Positions 10,706 to 22,992 of a DNA stretch of 64,000 nt are shown here, in pieces (position 1 is the stretch's first letter; each line of letters begins with the position of its first letter). The translations under genes and the position numbers were made by a program. Below the pieces are notes generated by a model. That model was not told the origin of the DNA and did not search any database. It saw nothing but the letters and a program-made list of their open reading frames with translations. The stretch spans positions 186,001 through 250,000 of the forward strand of contig NC_082637.1 in NCBI RefSeq assembly GCF_030936135.1, read 5' to 3'. The stretch is from Gavia stellata. Its lineage: Eukaryota > Chordata > Aves > Gaviiformes > Gaviidae.

Positions 10706-13298
10706 ATGGGTGAGGTGGTGAGCTATCTAGGGATCTCGGCTCCAGGGGACTTGACACTTCAGTTTCCAATACTCCCTCAAGAAGAACCCCTGAGCAAGGC
10801 AAAGCAGGACCCCATAGCCGATTCATGAATTATCTTCCCTAGAGAGTCTTAGCACTCTCATGAGCTAAAGAGCTGACGTCTAGCGGAACTGGAAGCTCCC
10901 ATCCAGGCCCTGGGTGTCTGCTACCAGCTTGGAGTTACTGTGCCAACATGAACTTCTTAATCAGTGTAAGTTCACTCTGCTGAGTCAGGTGTGTTCCAGT
11001 GTATTATTTTGTCTGACAGAGGAAGATTTGTCCCAGCAGGTTTATGCCAGATGGGCTATCATCTCTGCTCCTGCAGCTGACACAGCCAGCACAAACAGCT
11101 CTGCATGTGCCAGCAAAGGGGACAAAACCTGTTTGTGCACTGGTATAGGCAACACCTTCATTGCCAGGTGATCCACCAACATGTGGATCCAGTACTAATC
11201 AATGCAAAACAGGGGTCAAACCACTTCGGAAAAGTTACATGAGTGTTTATCCCAGAGTAAGCACACTGGTAATTGACCTAAATAAAACTAAAGCAAGCTA
11301 CTAACACAGGCTTTACCACCCAAAGTGCATCTCACTGCTGCAAAGCGCCTCCCCCCCACCCCCAGATTAGACTCTGCATCACCCAGGACCATTTATGTTG
11401 CCTGACAAATCTGGTCTGGAGAGCAGGCCACCAGCATAGCCCACAAACTCAGAGCAGCTGACCCCTAATCTTCCCAAGCAAGGGGGAGATTTATCATCAT
11501 GGTCTGTTGCTATGTTAAATTACAGGGCAGACCAGCATCCCTTCAGCAATGCCCTAGCCTCCCCCAAGGCCCCTGAAGACCTCCCAAAGGAGATAGGACC
11601 CTGCAAAGAGGTCTCAAAGCCATTCTTGAACAGTGATCCTCTACCACATTTTTAAAGCGCCCACATTTTGGCAGGCATCAAGCCATCCATTTTTCAACAG
11701 CAGGCACCGCATCACCCAGGCTAAGCTAAGCCTGAAGCACCATCCCTTTGCACCCCTTCCATGAGCTACCTGACTTCCCTGCTCAGGCACAGCTCCCACT
11801 GGCATTACAACACTTACAGGACCACCCAGCCTCACTGGCCCTCCCTCAGCATTGTAGTTGTTAACTCAGAGCTAGAAAAAATTTGACAAATATCCTACTC
11901 TCCCCAGGTCACCACTTAACTAAAACGTAAGTCCCTTCATGAAGTCCACAACCCCCAAAAAATATTCTAGGAGCTCTGTTTCCAAAAACACTTAGACCCA
12001 ACCTCCAGCCAAATACCTGTATCAGCCCATTTTTCTCTGAAGCTTCAATCCTGAACACATTGAGGACCCTTCCAGCACCTCTCAGCTCCCTCACACCAGA
12101 CCACAGCACAAGCAGAAACCTTCACCTACTCTTGGGAAGCTACTTATAGGGAGCCCAGCTGCATTCCTGGGGTGCCAGAGGCAGAAGCCCTCATTGGCAG
12201 CATCTGAGGCACAATTAATAGCACACAGGTGCAGCCCAGCCTGATTTCTTGAGCAGATCCATTAATCCTTGCATTTATATAATTCTGGAGTTGAATTCTG
12301 AACAAAGTATTTTAGGCCCTTTAACATGCAAAAATACTGTCACTGTAGAGTATATGACCAGGAAATTATGGCTATTTGTCAGTGGTCTCCTCGGTTTCTT
12401 TTAAAAAACAACTTATCAAGAAGCCCCCCTTCTCCACCCTTCCTGTGCAATGGCAGGAAAAAAATGTGGGCAAAAAGATTTATGCTATCTCCTCCTAGCT
12501 CTGCTTCTCAAGCCTGCATCCTTCCTCTCCCTGCAACTGGATTTGTACTTTTCTTTGCCTTGAAATTCCTGGATACAAAGCACTGGCCAGTCTGAGTATC
12601 ACAATATTCTCCTAGCTTGCTAAACTGAGCCCTCTGAGACATTCAAAGTCCTGAAACAAGATTATAAATCATGAGATTATAAAGCTTATAAAACAAGCTT
12701 ATAAACACGAGATTATTAAAAAACAAAAAGAAATTGCTGCTTAAGTTCCTATGCTGGCTTAGAAACCTTTTGAGCAAGTCAGTTTCTCAGCTTGTTATTG
12801 CAAGGATAAAGTCAATCATTTGACTTTCTTTACTATGGTTATTTACATACTTCATTTACTATGTTTATATACATATAAACTGTGTTTATTTACATAGTTC
12901 TTTATTATGTGAGCAGTGGAGGGTGTTTGTGATGAGTCAGTCCTAACATGATGTGTCATTTTACTCTTTACACAGGATAGATTTTTTTTTTAGGTTGTGA
13001 TTTTTTTTTTAATGTTGTGAATTCCTGTTTTGAAGAGATTCAGATTTCAGTCAAAAAGTGTGTTGGGCAAGATACTCCAAAAAAGCAATGTTTAGGATCG
13101 TGACCACAATCTAGGCTAGGGCTAGGAATAGTAAAGAAAAGATATTTCTCAAAATAGATATTATTGGAATTTATGCAGCTGTTACACGGGGGAAATATGC
13201 GTGTTTCTGAGCATCTTATTCAGTAAGATTCCTTTTCTTTCTTGCTATTTCTTAACTTGAAGGAAGTACTTATAGGTATTTCTGAGGCCACACATTAG
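10706..13298. other. non-coding stretch
   Basis: This is mixed-composition DNA with no recognised gene. A short perfect inverted repeat, GATCCAC/GTGGATC, spans 11170-11189. 12640-13000 is AT-rich with T-runs. All ORFs are short and show no family resemblance. Confidence 0.5.
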
Positions 13299-13930
13299 TG
13301 TGAAACTCAGAAACCCCCCGAAGAACAAGTTATTTGCAACCAAAGGAAAAATGGAAAGTTCTGCTGTTACAGGGCATTTTGAGAAACAAGGGTTAAAAGT
13401 AAGAAAGAAAAGTGTAGAGAAGATAATTTGTAACAACTGCACCCGGTACTTAGACATATTAGAGATAAAGACTGTCTCCACTGACTCTCTGCTGATAAAG
13501 ATTGTCTTCACTGACTCTCTGCTAACTGGCAATAATGATTAGCACAAGGACGAATCCTAGAAAAATAGAAAAGACTGCCAAAATAGTGCCCTAGAGTTAA
13601 CTTGTCTCATTATAATCTCATTTTAATACCAAAAACCACCCCTCCCAGCTAGAGAAGCCCCAACCCAATTTAGCCCCCTACTCTCCGAGCATGCGTGGTG
13701 AATTAAAAGAGAACCGTAACTTTGAGATGAAGTAAGAAAAGTGTTAACCAATAGTTAATTAAGGGGTAGCACCAGTCGGCGTAACTAACTTTGTTAACTG
13801 TTTTAAATACCTGTCGTGATTTTAACCCTGTGTGCAAGCTTTGTGGAGAAATCCCCTTGCACCCGGCGCCGCAATAAACATGCCTGCTTTGTAACGCTGT
13901 GTGAGTTGTGAAGTTCGTTTCCGCGTGTCA
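13299..13930 (+). mobile_element. endogenous retrovirus 5' LTR (start uncertain)
   Basis: The right part has the order expected of an LTR. A CCAAT box lies at 13748-13752, a TATA-like TTTTAAATA at 13801-13809, a poly(A) signal AATAAA at 13873-13878, then a U5-like segment ending in TGTCA at 13930, four bases before a primer-binding site. Two direct 30 bp repeats at 13464-13493 and 13494-13523 sit where U3 enhancers would lie. The left boundary is not clear. TG at 13299 is a guess, and no target-site duplication can be checked because the 3' LTR is absent. Confidence 0.6.
13464..13523 (+). repeat. two 30 bp direct repeats in the putative U3
   Basis: Adjacent copies of a sequence beginning GATAAAG and ending GACTCTCTGCT differ at about three positions. 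Tandem repeats of this size in U3 usually act as enhancers in simple retroviruses. The role here is inferred. Confidence 0.75.
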
Positions 13931-13934
13931 ATTT

Positions 13935-13952
13935 TGGCACCCCAGGTGGGAC
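13935..13952 (+). promoter_or_regulatory. retroviral primer-binding site, tRNA-Arg(CCU) type
   Basis: The 18 bases TGGCACCCCAGGTGGGAC start with the TGG that pairs to the CCA end of a tRNA. Their complement, GTCCCACCTGGGGTGCCA, fits the 3' end of vertebrate tRNA-Arg(CCU) as I know it (T-arm ...GTCCCACCTGGGGT, discriminator G, CCA). The spacing to the LTR end is four bases. Confidence 0.7.
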
Positions 13953-14570
13953 CCTCTCTGCCCGGCTGCGGGACCGGCTGAGAGGGGGACACCCTTGGCG
14001 CGCCCCGAGATTTCTCGGAGGACCTCCCTCGCTCACCCGATCACTGCAGGGACAGACAAGGACCATCAGCGGACCCGGTGTGTTAAGGGAGGGGAACCTG
14101 TAAGTCGTGAGGAGACGTCCTACGCGAGGTAAAGAGCATTGGTGCTCGCCCCAGGAGGGATTCGAATCCAGTAGTGAGGGCGCGGGAATCCCTGGATAGG
14201 GAAGTACGCGCGGGGGTGCTCTTCGCTGAAATTGCGGGAGTGCTTTGTGGAATATATAAAAGGTATAAGGAATCAGTAAGAATGTCGCTGGTATGTGGGG
14301 GGGGGAAATGTAGAACAGAATAGTGACGGGTTTATTTGGCGTGGAGTGCCTGTCTGATTTGCCATTGGTGTTGCTTGTTTGTTTGTGCTGTGTTTGGAGT
14401 GTCATAAGTACAGTACTTCCTTTTTGACAATTGTCTTGAATTTAGGTGCATTCGCTGTGGGGCGAGTACGTCCTTGCATCTTTTGCCTTGGACAAGGTAT
14501 TATTGTTGTCAATTCAATCCGGTTGTATTCTTAGGCTGAGGAATAAGCCCCTGCGGGCAGGGTGTTCATT
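13953..14570 (+). mobile_element. retroviral leader with splice donor
   Basis: This is untranslated leader between the primer-binding site and gag. It holds a perfect short hairpin, CCGAGA/TCTCGG, at 14005-14018, possibly part of a dimer or packaging structure. A strong donor lies at 14099|14100 (AACCT|GTAAGTCG), the usual place for the env splice donor. A second donor-like GAG|GTAAAG lies near 14130. It is intact enough to be recognised but has no full downstream provirus. Confidence 0.55.
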
Positions 14571-14660
14571 ATGGGAGGTAAACAAAGTGGTGGAATATTG
14601 AAAAGGAGCCTTCTAGGCTGTATTTTAGCTCACTGGAAGGAGATAGGAGAGCTATGGAAA
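14571..14660 (+). pseudogene. gag: retroviral gag, N-terminal stub
   Basis: An ATG at 14571 opens a reading frame beginning MGGKQSG. Glycine at position 2 followed by a small polar context is the usual myristoylation signal of a gammaretrovirus-like matrix protein. About 30 residues look like a matrix N-terminus with a Trp-containing helix. After that the frame stays open to 14909, but the sequence no longer resembles gag. The rest of the provirus (gag, pol, env, 3' LTR) is missing, so the element was cut just after its start and cannot code for virus proteins. Family assignment beyond 'ERV1-like' is uncertain. Confidence 0.5.
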
Positions 14661-17600
14661 TGGAAAGTTCTGTCGATTAAAATCAGAGGCAGGGACAGAG
14701 AGATGGGCAAAATGAGAAAGACAGGGAAAGAATTAGATGAAAAACACGTACTGTCAGAGGAAAACAGTGCTACTATAATCATGCATGCACACAGACACAG
14801 GGGAAGGTTCTACTTACATACAAACACACACTTAACAAAAAGGGTATTTATTAAGCATCACAAACAATGTAATCTGCTGTTTACTACAAGAACAGTAAAT
14901 AAATGCTAGGAACTAAACCACAGCCTATTTTAATGCAATTCCTGTCTGCGCTGGCAGGCCAGGGCTACACTTCTGAAAATATATTAGAAATAAACCACAA
15001 AAAGCTGTATTCAACTGAAGCAAACTTTGTAAATATGAATTAATCAAGCGTGAAGGGCCAACAAAAACTGCCCTGAAGTCTCCATGTGTCCTCCTCATGC
15101 AAAGCAATGACTGGATAGAGCTAGCTGCTTCCTCCATTCTCCTTAACAGACATTCAGTGCTTTTGCTGTTGAGATACAGGAGGGAATTTACGCTGACACC
15201 AGCTGAGTCAGAAACAGCTTTAACAGGGGGAGGGGAAGAAAACCGCTCCCTGGCCTGCGCGGGTGAGAGTGAGCACAGCCCCTTGCACCTTGCTGCGTGT
15301 AACTGATGGCTTTCCCTGGCAGAGGTGGTCTGTGTTATTGGGGTGAGGGGGGGGTCAGTGAGCGTGGTCGGTTATCTCTTCCCAGTGTAGTCTTTTAGGG
15401 AGCCCAGGGTGCTATGGCTCTCCATGATAAAGCTGCGTGATACAGGGAAGCTGGCCTGTATGAGGGATGTGGGGAGAAGCAGCGTGATGTTAACACCCGT
15501 GGCTTGCAGCCCCTGTGTTAGCTCTGGTGACTGGTGGGCAGACCGGTTATTCTGCTAGGAAGCGCCCGAGGGCAGCATTGCCTTTTGCTGGAGTATGCTC
15601 CTGAGAACCAGCGTAGTGCTGCAGTCTTCCCTAAGGATCGTGAGGCTTGTTGGGGTGGAGCAGGTTGGATCCTAAGGTCCTGCCGTGGTCTGTTCTTACA
15701 TGTGAAAAGAAATGCATTGTAGAAGCCGAAAGTCCTATGTTTTGTTTATGGACTGCAGTCCATTGGTAGGGTGGGGTTTGATTTTTTTTTTAATGATCCT
15801 TGGGTTTTCAGGGTTTAGCCTTGTCTTCCCTGGTAGGGTAGATAGGAGGGATGAAAGTGAGCTTTATGGACTCACCTTGTCATGAGTCCTACAGCTCTAT
15901 TTTGTGTCTATGCTAGTAGGTCTAAGTTACTGCGGCAGGCTTTTAGCAGAGAAGCACAGATTTCAGTGGGGAGGACTGCTCCTAGCTGTACGGGAAGGGG
16001 GAGTGGGAAGAAGTTAAAAAACGCTGATCTCTTAGAAGCTTACTAGATGAAATGGTTAAAAGTAATAGCAGTACAACTTCTGAATGCTGGCAATGATGTG
16101 TCTCATGTGTGTAATGAGTTCCAGGAAGCTGTATGGTTGTATCAAAGGGGCAAGGCAGACTTCAGTGGGGAGTGCTGGCAGGGAGAGAGTTGCAGCATTG
16201 CTGGAAAGCCAGACTGGTAGTAGTGTCTCTGAACAGTGTTACAGTCTGCCTTCTCTGTCCCAGGCTTTCCAGGGCCAGCAACACTGCTGGCATACCTGTG
16301 TTTGGTGGTGAGGGAGTGAGGGGCTTAGAAGTGGGAGCTCTCCTGGATTGTCTTTCCAGACCTAATGTGTTCTTCTTTTGCAGGTATGGACCAGGCTGAG
16401 GAAGGACCCTGAACCTGCCTTGATGGCTGTAGACCTCAGAGTTGCACTGTGCTGCCTGCCTGGCTGCAGCTCAAGCTACCTTGACCTATAAAATAATTTC
16501 CAGCCTCTTGCGAAACACGGTCAGTAACTGTTCTTTGATCACTTAAATATTTTCCTATCCCCCATCTAGCCAAACTCTGTCTCTTTGGCACCATTTACAA
16601 CTCAGAAAAACTTCAGGCAGCAGAAAAAATTGTTTCCTTGTTTGCAAAAATAAAAAGAAAATAACCCTACCCCACTCAAGGGGCATGGGGACCTTGTTTG
16701 CCCTGCTTCAGCTTGAAGTGAGGTTTTTATGGGCGGGTTATAAACCCCTGCACAGCAAGCTCTGTAATATTGACAGACCTTTCAGCGTAGCTGCTTTAAT
16801 ACCTCTGCTCTGACAGCAGCAACACCGTGCATCTCAGGGGATGAGATCAGAAGCAGGCGGACATTTTCAGCTATTGGCAGGCTTGTGTATACTTCACAGA
16901 AGCCTTTATCTTGCTAAGGAAGTGGAGACCTTTCAGTGCCTCTTGGTGGGGAGGGGGGAGGAATTCAACATGAGCAAGGCAAACCCGTTCCAGTCCTGCC
17001 AAAGCTACTGGTTTGCTTTGAGCCTCCGGTTGCCTGCAGCAAGGGCTGCTTCTCTGTGCTATGGAATAGTGATGGTGTCCTGCTTCAGAGGTAGCTGCAT
17101 AATTTTCTACCCACAGCAGAGCTTGGGATCCTTCTGTGAGTGGCATTAATGGAAGGTAGGCCAGAGCTTAACAAAGTGTTGGCCACCCGATTTCCCATGC
17201 AGTTTAATGGGATGCCATGGCCTACCTTCACCTAAGCGATGCTCGAGTGTGGAAATATAGTCGCTTTCAAGGTCACTCAGCAATACTGGCCAGTGGTTCA
17301 AAGGCCAAATCCTACAGTGTCTGCAATGTTAGCTCAGCTCTGGGTAGGGGTAAAAGCCCAAGCAAACTCTTCTGTGGGGTGGGGGAAACAGGACCTCGCT
17401 TCCCCCTCGAGAGGCTCTGGAGAACCGTTTTGGGAAGGTGAGGGCTGCAGTATGCCATCCTCAAGTTCTGTATTTTTCCGTGAGGGAGACTAAAGCGGAA
17501 CTATGTTGGGAACAAGCAGAATCCTGTCTGAGAGGTAGCTTGGACTCTGGAGGTCCCATCAAAATCTGTTTTGTACTGTACGTGTACTATGGCACTGCCT

Positions 17601-19666
17601 TTCTCAGCCCCTCTAGTTTCCAGCAGTTTTGGAGTACTATTACTCCAGTTGTAGCGGTAGGGAAGTAGAGTCCCTGACAGACCATGCTCAAGTAAGGTCA
17701 CGCTGTCTTCTGCAGACTTGGGGTTGCCTAGAGTTTGCTAGATAGGCGCAGGGAGGAGATACGCAGAGCCAGCATGGTGCCTGTTTGCCCCAGCTGAACT
17801 TGGTCTTGGTGGTGAATCCCGCTGGAGGATGGGGGTCTGGTAACTGGCTCAATATGGAGAGCGGGGACCTTTCTCTGTGGCTGGCAACTCAGATCCCTGC
17901 TTGCTGGAAGTTGAGGAATTTACTCTACTTGAACTCCCTAGCTCCGGGCAGCCTGCTGGTAGATGTTCTCCAAGGAGATACTTGAGGCAGAAACTTGGTA
18001 CCGTATACAAGGGAGAAGCAGCCAGCAGGGTGTGATGGGGTGGACCTTGTTCTAGAGCCGTCACCGGGCCAGCGTCCAGCCACCAGTGTCACAGCGCTGA
18101 GGACCTGCAAACGCCCCTCTGTGTTTCCCGTGCCCTCTGTCTGGCACGTTTTCTTCCGCAGCCTTTGGTTCTTCCTTATCGTAAATCCTGTAGGATTTAA
18201 CTTCTAGCTACTGATCCTTTTGACAGTAATGGACCATTAACTAACTAGACATAAAATTGAAAGTGTAAATCCCTCTCCCTTGGGGAATCAGAAAGCAGGT
18301 TTAGGATGCAGGCCATGAAATGCAGGAGCTCACTGTAATCACAAAAGAGGCCTGATTAACTCTGCCTGCCCAGCATCCCCAGGTCTGTGCTAGCTGATGA
18401 ACAAGAAAGCAGAAGCTGAGGCTGGTACTGCAGAACCATTTGCATCTGCCAGGGGAAAGCCTTTAGTCTCAGCGTTTGAGCTTGTTTATCCCATTGCCAG
18501 GGTCTGCCCTGTAAGACAGTGAGGGGAGTCTCGGTTGCTATGGAATGAATTATTTCTGGAGTCTGATGCTGTCCCTGATTGCAAGCTTGGTGTTTTTTCC
18601 TTTTTTGGGACAGGGTGAGAAGGGAAGACCAGGAGCTTTGCTCACGTCAGAGGTGAGGGGGGGAAAAGCACAAGGTGCCTCTGCCCCAGGGGAATGGCCC
18701 ACACTGCTCCCACCAGGGAGAAGGATGAGATGATGCAGCAGCTCTGCAGGTTGGTGTGTACCAAGTCTAGTTCCCAACACTTTCCCTGAAATCTCCAGTA
18801 ATGTGGCAGGACTCCGCTATGTACCTGTGGGAGTGAGTTTGCTGCTGACTCTGTTCTCTGACCTTGAGATCAGTGCCCACTGATTAAAAAATTAATTACC
18901 TTCCTCTTGAAGGAATGACTGTACTTTCAAGGTCTCCCAGGCCCTTAATCAAGCATCTCCCTTTGAAAGAAGTTTTGATTGAATTGCAGTAAGCTGTCAC
19001 TAGAGCCAGGATGGCCAGGTTAGAGGGGGATGAGTTCAGAGACCTAACTGGGCTCTGCTTGTGGTGAATGGAGTGGTTCCAAACTTCTCAGAGAGAAGAG
19101 GGGGAAATGGGTTCAAAAGCAGTTTCGTTATGCAGAAACTAAGTATCTTGGGCAGTCTGAGTACCGGCCGGAAATGATACAGGTTGCAGTAGAAAAACTA
19201 GCTGCATGTATGGAGGCTATCCAACATGGGAACAGTGTAGGAGAAGGAGAGGACCTGGCCTAGATTCTCACTGGGCTGGAGATGCAGTTTTTACAGATTT
19301 GAGTGCTCAGTAGTAAGTAGCTTGAGGCTTTCTCTTCTCTGTGCCATGTTCTTTCTTCATGCTCTGCTTTGCAACCCCAGAGTTAGAGGATAATTTGCTC
19401 CTCAAACACAGGGTTCTCCAGTAATCACTTGATCATCGCAGCTGGGCTTTGGGAGGAGCAATGCTGGCAGGGGACTGGCAAGGCCATGTCACCTGCCCTC
19501 ACACCGCCTCTGAGGTCCCTCTGAGCCTGCAATGGAGGGACTCCAGGCATGGTGCTGATGGTAGGAAGGGCTGGGTGTGGTCTCTATCGCCTGGCCAGTG
19601 GCCCCAGCACACCTCAGCCAGCCTCACCTCGTGTGTATGCTCTGGCATTTCCCTCCTCTCCTTGCA
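14661..19666. other. non-coding stretch with scattered splice-like signals
   Basis: No protein-coding gene is recognised. A good acceptor (TTCTTCTTTTGCAG|G) lies at 16383, and several AATAAA/ATAAAA signals follow, such as the run near 16650. A long non-coding RNA is possible but unsupported. Runs of G (15345-15355) and T (15781-15790) are simple sequence. Confidence 0.4.
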
Positions 19667-19815
19667 GCCCATGGCCACGCTCCTGCAGCCGAGCTGCGTG
19701 CTGGTGCCTGTGCTATTCATCATGCCAACAGCACAAGAGCAACTGGAAAAAGTGTCTGGAATTTATCACCTGTGGCAGGAGCTTTTGTCTGTAATAAAAA
19801 ACACTTTCCCCCTCC
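19667..19815 (+). other. candidate terminal exon of an unknown transcript
   Basis: A strong 3' splice site, TTTCCCTCCTCTCCTTGCAG, ends at 19666. Behind it the sequence is open from ATG at 19671 through a poly(A) signal AATAAA at 19793-19798, so any transcript would end before a stop codon is reached. That suggests a non-coding RNA end or a chance combination rather than a protein. The short peptide resembles nothing I know. No upstream partner exon was identified. Confidence 0.25.
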
Positions 19816-21042
19816 TCTCTTCTAGTACTTTTCCCCTTCCCTTCTCTCATTATTATTAAGAAGCTTAATGCCATACGTCTTGGTGTTTCATAAATAACCC
19901 CTATAATCAAGCAGCACTGGGTAAATGGGCAGTCCAGCTTGTGCAATTTGTTTGGCAAAATGAATCCAGAACAGTATGGGTCTGTGGAGGAAAGACAAAT
20001 AGAGCAGCTTGGATTAATGTGTTAACCAAGAGAAAAACGGCTTGTCAGTGTGGTTGATGCTGTATTTATCCACACAAACGGAGGTCAGGGCTAATTTATT
20101 AAAAATAGAGTACAGAGCTTGCCAGAGCAGTCAGTGTCTCCGGGGAGGGACAGCAAGAAACACGGTCCTGCCAGGGTCATGGAGAGGAGCTGAGCTCAGG
20201 CTTGTCGGGGGGTGTTAGGCCTTTCTGCGCTGTGGGGAGGCAGGCAGTGTTGAGAGGCTAAAGGGACCCCCCCTCAGCTGACGGACACACGGGCTGCAGC
20301 AGTAGGGCTAGTGTTTGCATTCCTTGTGTGTCTTGGCAATGCAAGTAGCCCTGGCCTGGTCTAGGTGCTGGGCATACCTGCAGACAGACATTGCTGCAAG
20401 GAGCAGACAGTCTAGTAAAAATCACCAGCAGGTTCTTGTTGACTCTTTGACCTTCTGGGCTTTTTTCATGCCTTTCTTCTGAATCTCTGAAAGTGTCCAG
20501 CAGACTTTCATTCAGCATCAGTCCTTCCCTGGCCTATTTGGTGCATTTTAATTGTTTGCGGGGAAACCAGGAGTCCTGACTCCCTATTTTGGGACTAAGC
20601 AGGTCAGAGCTGGCTACTGGCAAAAACATTCCAGCCAGAAAACCCCTGGTTCCAGCTGGGAGACCCCAGCCAACCACGGCTCCTTTGCCATTTGCTGGCA
20701 AACAGGTTGTGCCTGGCCAAGGGATGACGTTGCCTGGCTGGGGGACAGGCAGGAGGGGAGCCAAATTCAAGCGCCTGTGCGCTGGGAAAACCTCTGAGCT
20801 GTATGGAAGCTCAGGGGGACCCTCAGTCTCTGCAGTTGCCACACTGCTGAGCTCCAGGCTGGGCCTGGTGAGCTCTATTTGGTTGTTTCCTGCTAGACCA
20901 AAATGCTAGGGCCAGAAAGGGTGTGCTGGTGAGCAGACCAGGCTGAGCAAAGACCTCCAGCCCTGCAGGATGCTCAGAGCGCTACAGGAGGAGGGAATGC
21001 GGGAGGCGCAGCCCTTGAGCACCCTTGGAGGCAGCAGGGATA
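19816..21042. other. non-coding stretch
   Basis: I see no gene or recognised repeat. A pyrimidine run (19800-19850) and ordinary single-copy-looking DNA fill it. Confidence 0.45.
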
Positions 21043-21744
21043 TGCAGAAGTGAAACAACAAAGTCGGTACCGAGCCCGCGATCGGGACGGTTTTCCGAGA
21101 TGAATAACTCAGTAACAACTAGTTTGTTATTAAGCAGGCATTCTTTAATACAGCGCTGGGCAGCACTGGGGATTCGTCCACCACGAGTGCTCCAACGGGT
21201 TAGCAAAGCACCTCAGTTCATATACAGAAAAATCATACATATTCATCAGAATTCTAAAAAGGGCGGTCTTACGTGGATGAGTTCCCGGAATTCACTTGCG
21301 TAGTCCAAGCATGCGCAGGAAAATTAGGGTTAGGGTCTTTTCACCCTCCGGTGGTTGTTCATAGTCTTCCTCACGCTGTCTGCTAGTTGAACTTTGGCCT
21401 TCCTTTGTCCATACATGGTCACGGAATTGGCTCATCCATCCTTTGGCCTCGGAATGTTACAAAAGGGTCAGTTTGAACTAGTTCTTTGGCAGTTATCTTG
21501 ACACAAACGTCCCAAGTCCCTGTTATCAATGATACACTCAGGAGGCATAACGAGCTACCTCAAGGCCCATTTGATCTTGTCAGGAAGGGAGTTACACGTC
21601 TTGAAACATCCTATTATCAACTCTGCTCAGCAAATAACTAAAACTATGCAAGTAAAGCTTTTATGTAACACAGCAGGGTCTCAGCCAGGGACCGTCAGTG
21701 ATTTAACCCTTCATTCAATATGACTTTTCATATCAACTTTCACA
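21043..21744 (-). mobile_element. solo retroviral LTR, ERVK-like, ~702 bp
   Basis: On the minus strand the element starts TGTGAAAG and ends TTCTGCA, giving the TG...CA ends of an LTR. Near its end it has a poly(A) signal of the ATTAAA type (minus strand, GTATTAAAG, near 21150), a T-rich R/U5 segment and a TATA-like TATATGAA near 21218. No primer-binding site or gag follows, so it is a solo LTR. The six bases on either side (GGGATA and GTGCCA) do not match, so no target duplication is visible. Class assignment is by general resemblance only. Confidence 0.7.
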
Positions 21745-22419
21745 GTGCCAGCCCTTTTTGCAGAGCCCAGCCAGGGGGTATGAGAGGAGGTGAGGACAGG
21801 GCAGGCCATCCTGCATGCCGCTGCTCCTCCCTGGGGTGCCTTGGGACCCAAACTCCCAGGGAGAGCAGCTCCCTGATGCTGCCCTCCTCCTCTGTCATCT
21901 CCGCCTTGCCCAAGAGCACGGAAGAGGTCTTTTGCCAGGCTGCTTTCTGGGTCTGAGGACATTTTGCCTGTGCAGAAGCAGCTCTGCTTAGCCCTTTCCC
22001 AACCATGCAGCTACAGGAGCCTGCAGGGAGCAAGCCCTTGTTTGCATCCTCACTGCCGCCAGCCCTAGGTCTAAAACTTAAGGCTTGTGGCCAGTGGCAT
22101 CACAGACAGAGCTTCAGCTGTGTCTCCTGCCATTCCCAACACCATTTCCCGCATGGAGGAGACCTGTGTTGCATGGCTCTTTGGTGACTTGGTGCAGGCT
22201 GGCCTCATCAGGCCCCTGAGCTCTACTCATTTGGGGAGGGGGAATACCTCCCCCCTTCCTCAGCAAAGCCCAAGCCAAGCTCTTCCTTCTATTTCCAAAG
22301 CACCCTCCTTTCCCAGCAAAACAACTCCCACGTTGCCGGGGGAGGGGGGGGGTTGGCAGCTCTTCTGCACAATGTGGTGTTCCCATGGCAATGGGGATCT
22401 GTCGCCCTTTCCAGTCTGC
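21745..22419. other. non-coding stretch before a CpG island
   Basis: I see no recognised gene. G-runs near 22343-22352 mark the left shoulder of the next CpG island. Confidence 0.45.
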
Positions 22420-22760
22420 AGACAGCGGGAACGGGGCGGGGGGGGCGAACGGGACCCCCCGCACCGGTGCATGCCCCGGCTGGGCCAGGCTGGAGAGCCG
22501 CTCCGGCGGCGCCCCCCTCGCCCCCCGCACCCCGCCCGGCGCCCCGGGATGGGGCGAGCCCCCCGGGGCCGGGGCGGGCCCGGGCCCGCAGAGGCAGAGC
22601 CCCCCCCGCGCCGCAGGGCCGGGGGCCGAGCCCGCGTGACGCCCCCCGCCCGGTCCGCCCAAACTGCGGGAGCGCCGCGCCGCCCACAGCCCCGCGGGCA
22701 GCACCGGACAGCGCCGGGCAGGTAGGCACGGCCCCGCCGCCCCGCTCCGTCCGAGGGGCC
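22420..22760 (+). promoter_or_regulatory. CpG island with possible first-exon donor
   Basis: This is extremely GC- and CpG-rich DNA, ending in a donor-like GGGCAG|GTAGGC (GT at 22722-22723). It is a plausible promoter and non-coding first exon for the forward gene whose first visible exon starts at 23646. The frame entering that exon cannot be supplied here by an ATG that I can defend. It could equally serve a reverse transcript. Confidence 0.5.
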
Positions 22761-22992
22761 TCCGTATCTTCTGTCTGTAGTAACGCCATGAGTACCGACC
22801 AGAGCTTAGTCCATGTCCACTGAGGTTGAGATTCACCCTGTAAAAACTAGATGCATCAGTCCAAGTTGGCCACCCTGAGCTCCCTTCACGGACATGACAC
22901 AGACAACTCCAAGGGGGAATTCATCTGACCACCCTGGATACCCACTCTAGGCTGCAGAGGAGAGCCCGTCTTTCACATCTTTCCCATTCCTG

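Noticed and set aside
11170-11189. Inverted repeat GATCCAC/GTGGATC as a terminator or operator
   Set aside because: A 7 bp inverted repeat alone has no such meaning in a vertebrate genome.
14155-14175. tRNA-like B box (GGATTCGAATCC) in the retroviral leader
   Set aside because: No A box, anticodon arm or acceptor stem could be built around it.
21324-21336. Interstitial telomere repeat
   Set aside because: Only two units, and they lie inside an LTR; not a telomere fusion point.
22087-22725. 212-codon forward ORF ending in the CpG island as first exon of the three-exon gene
   Set aside because: Its phase at the donor (22721) does not fit the open frame of the exon at 23646, and the text is compositional.
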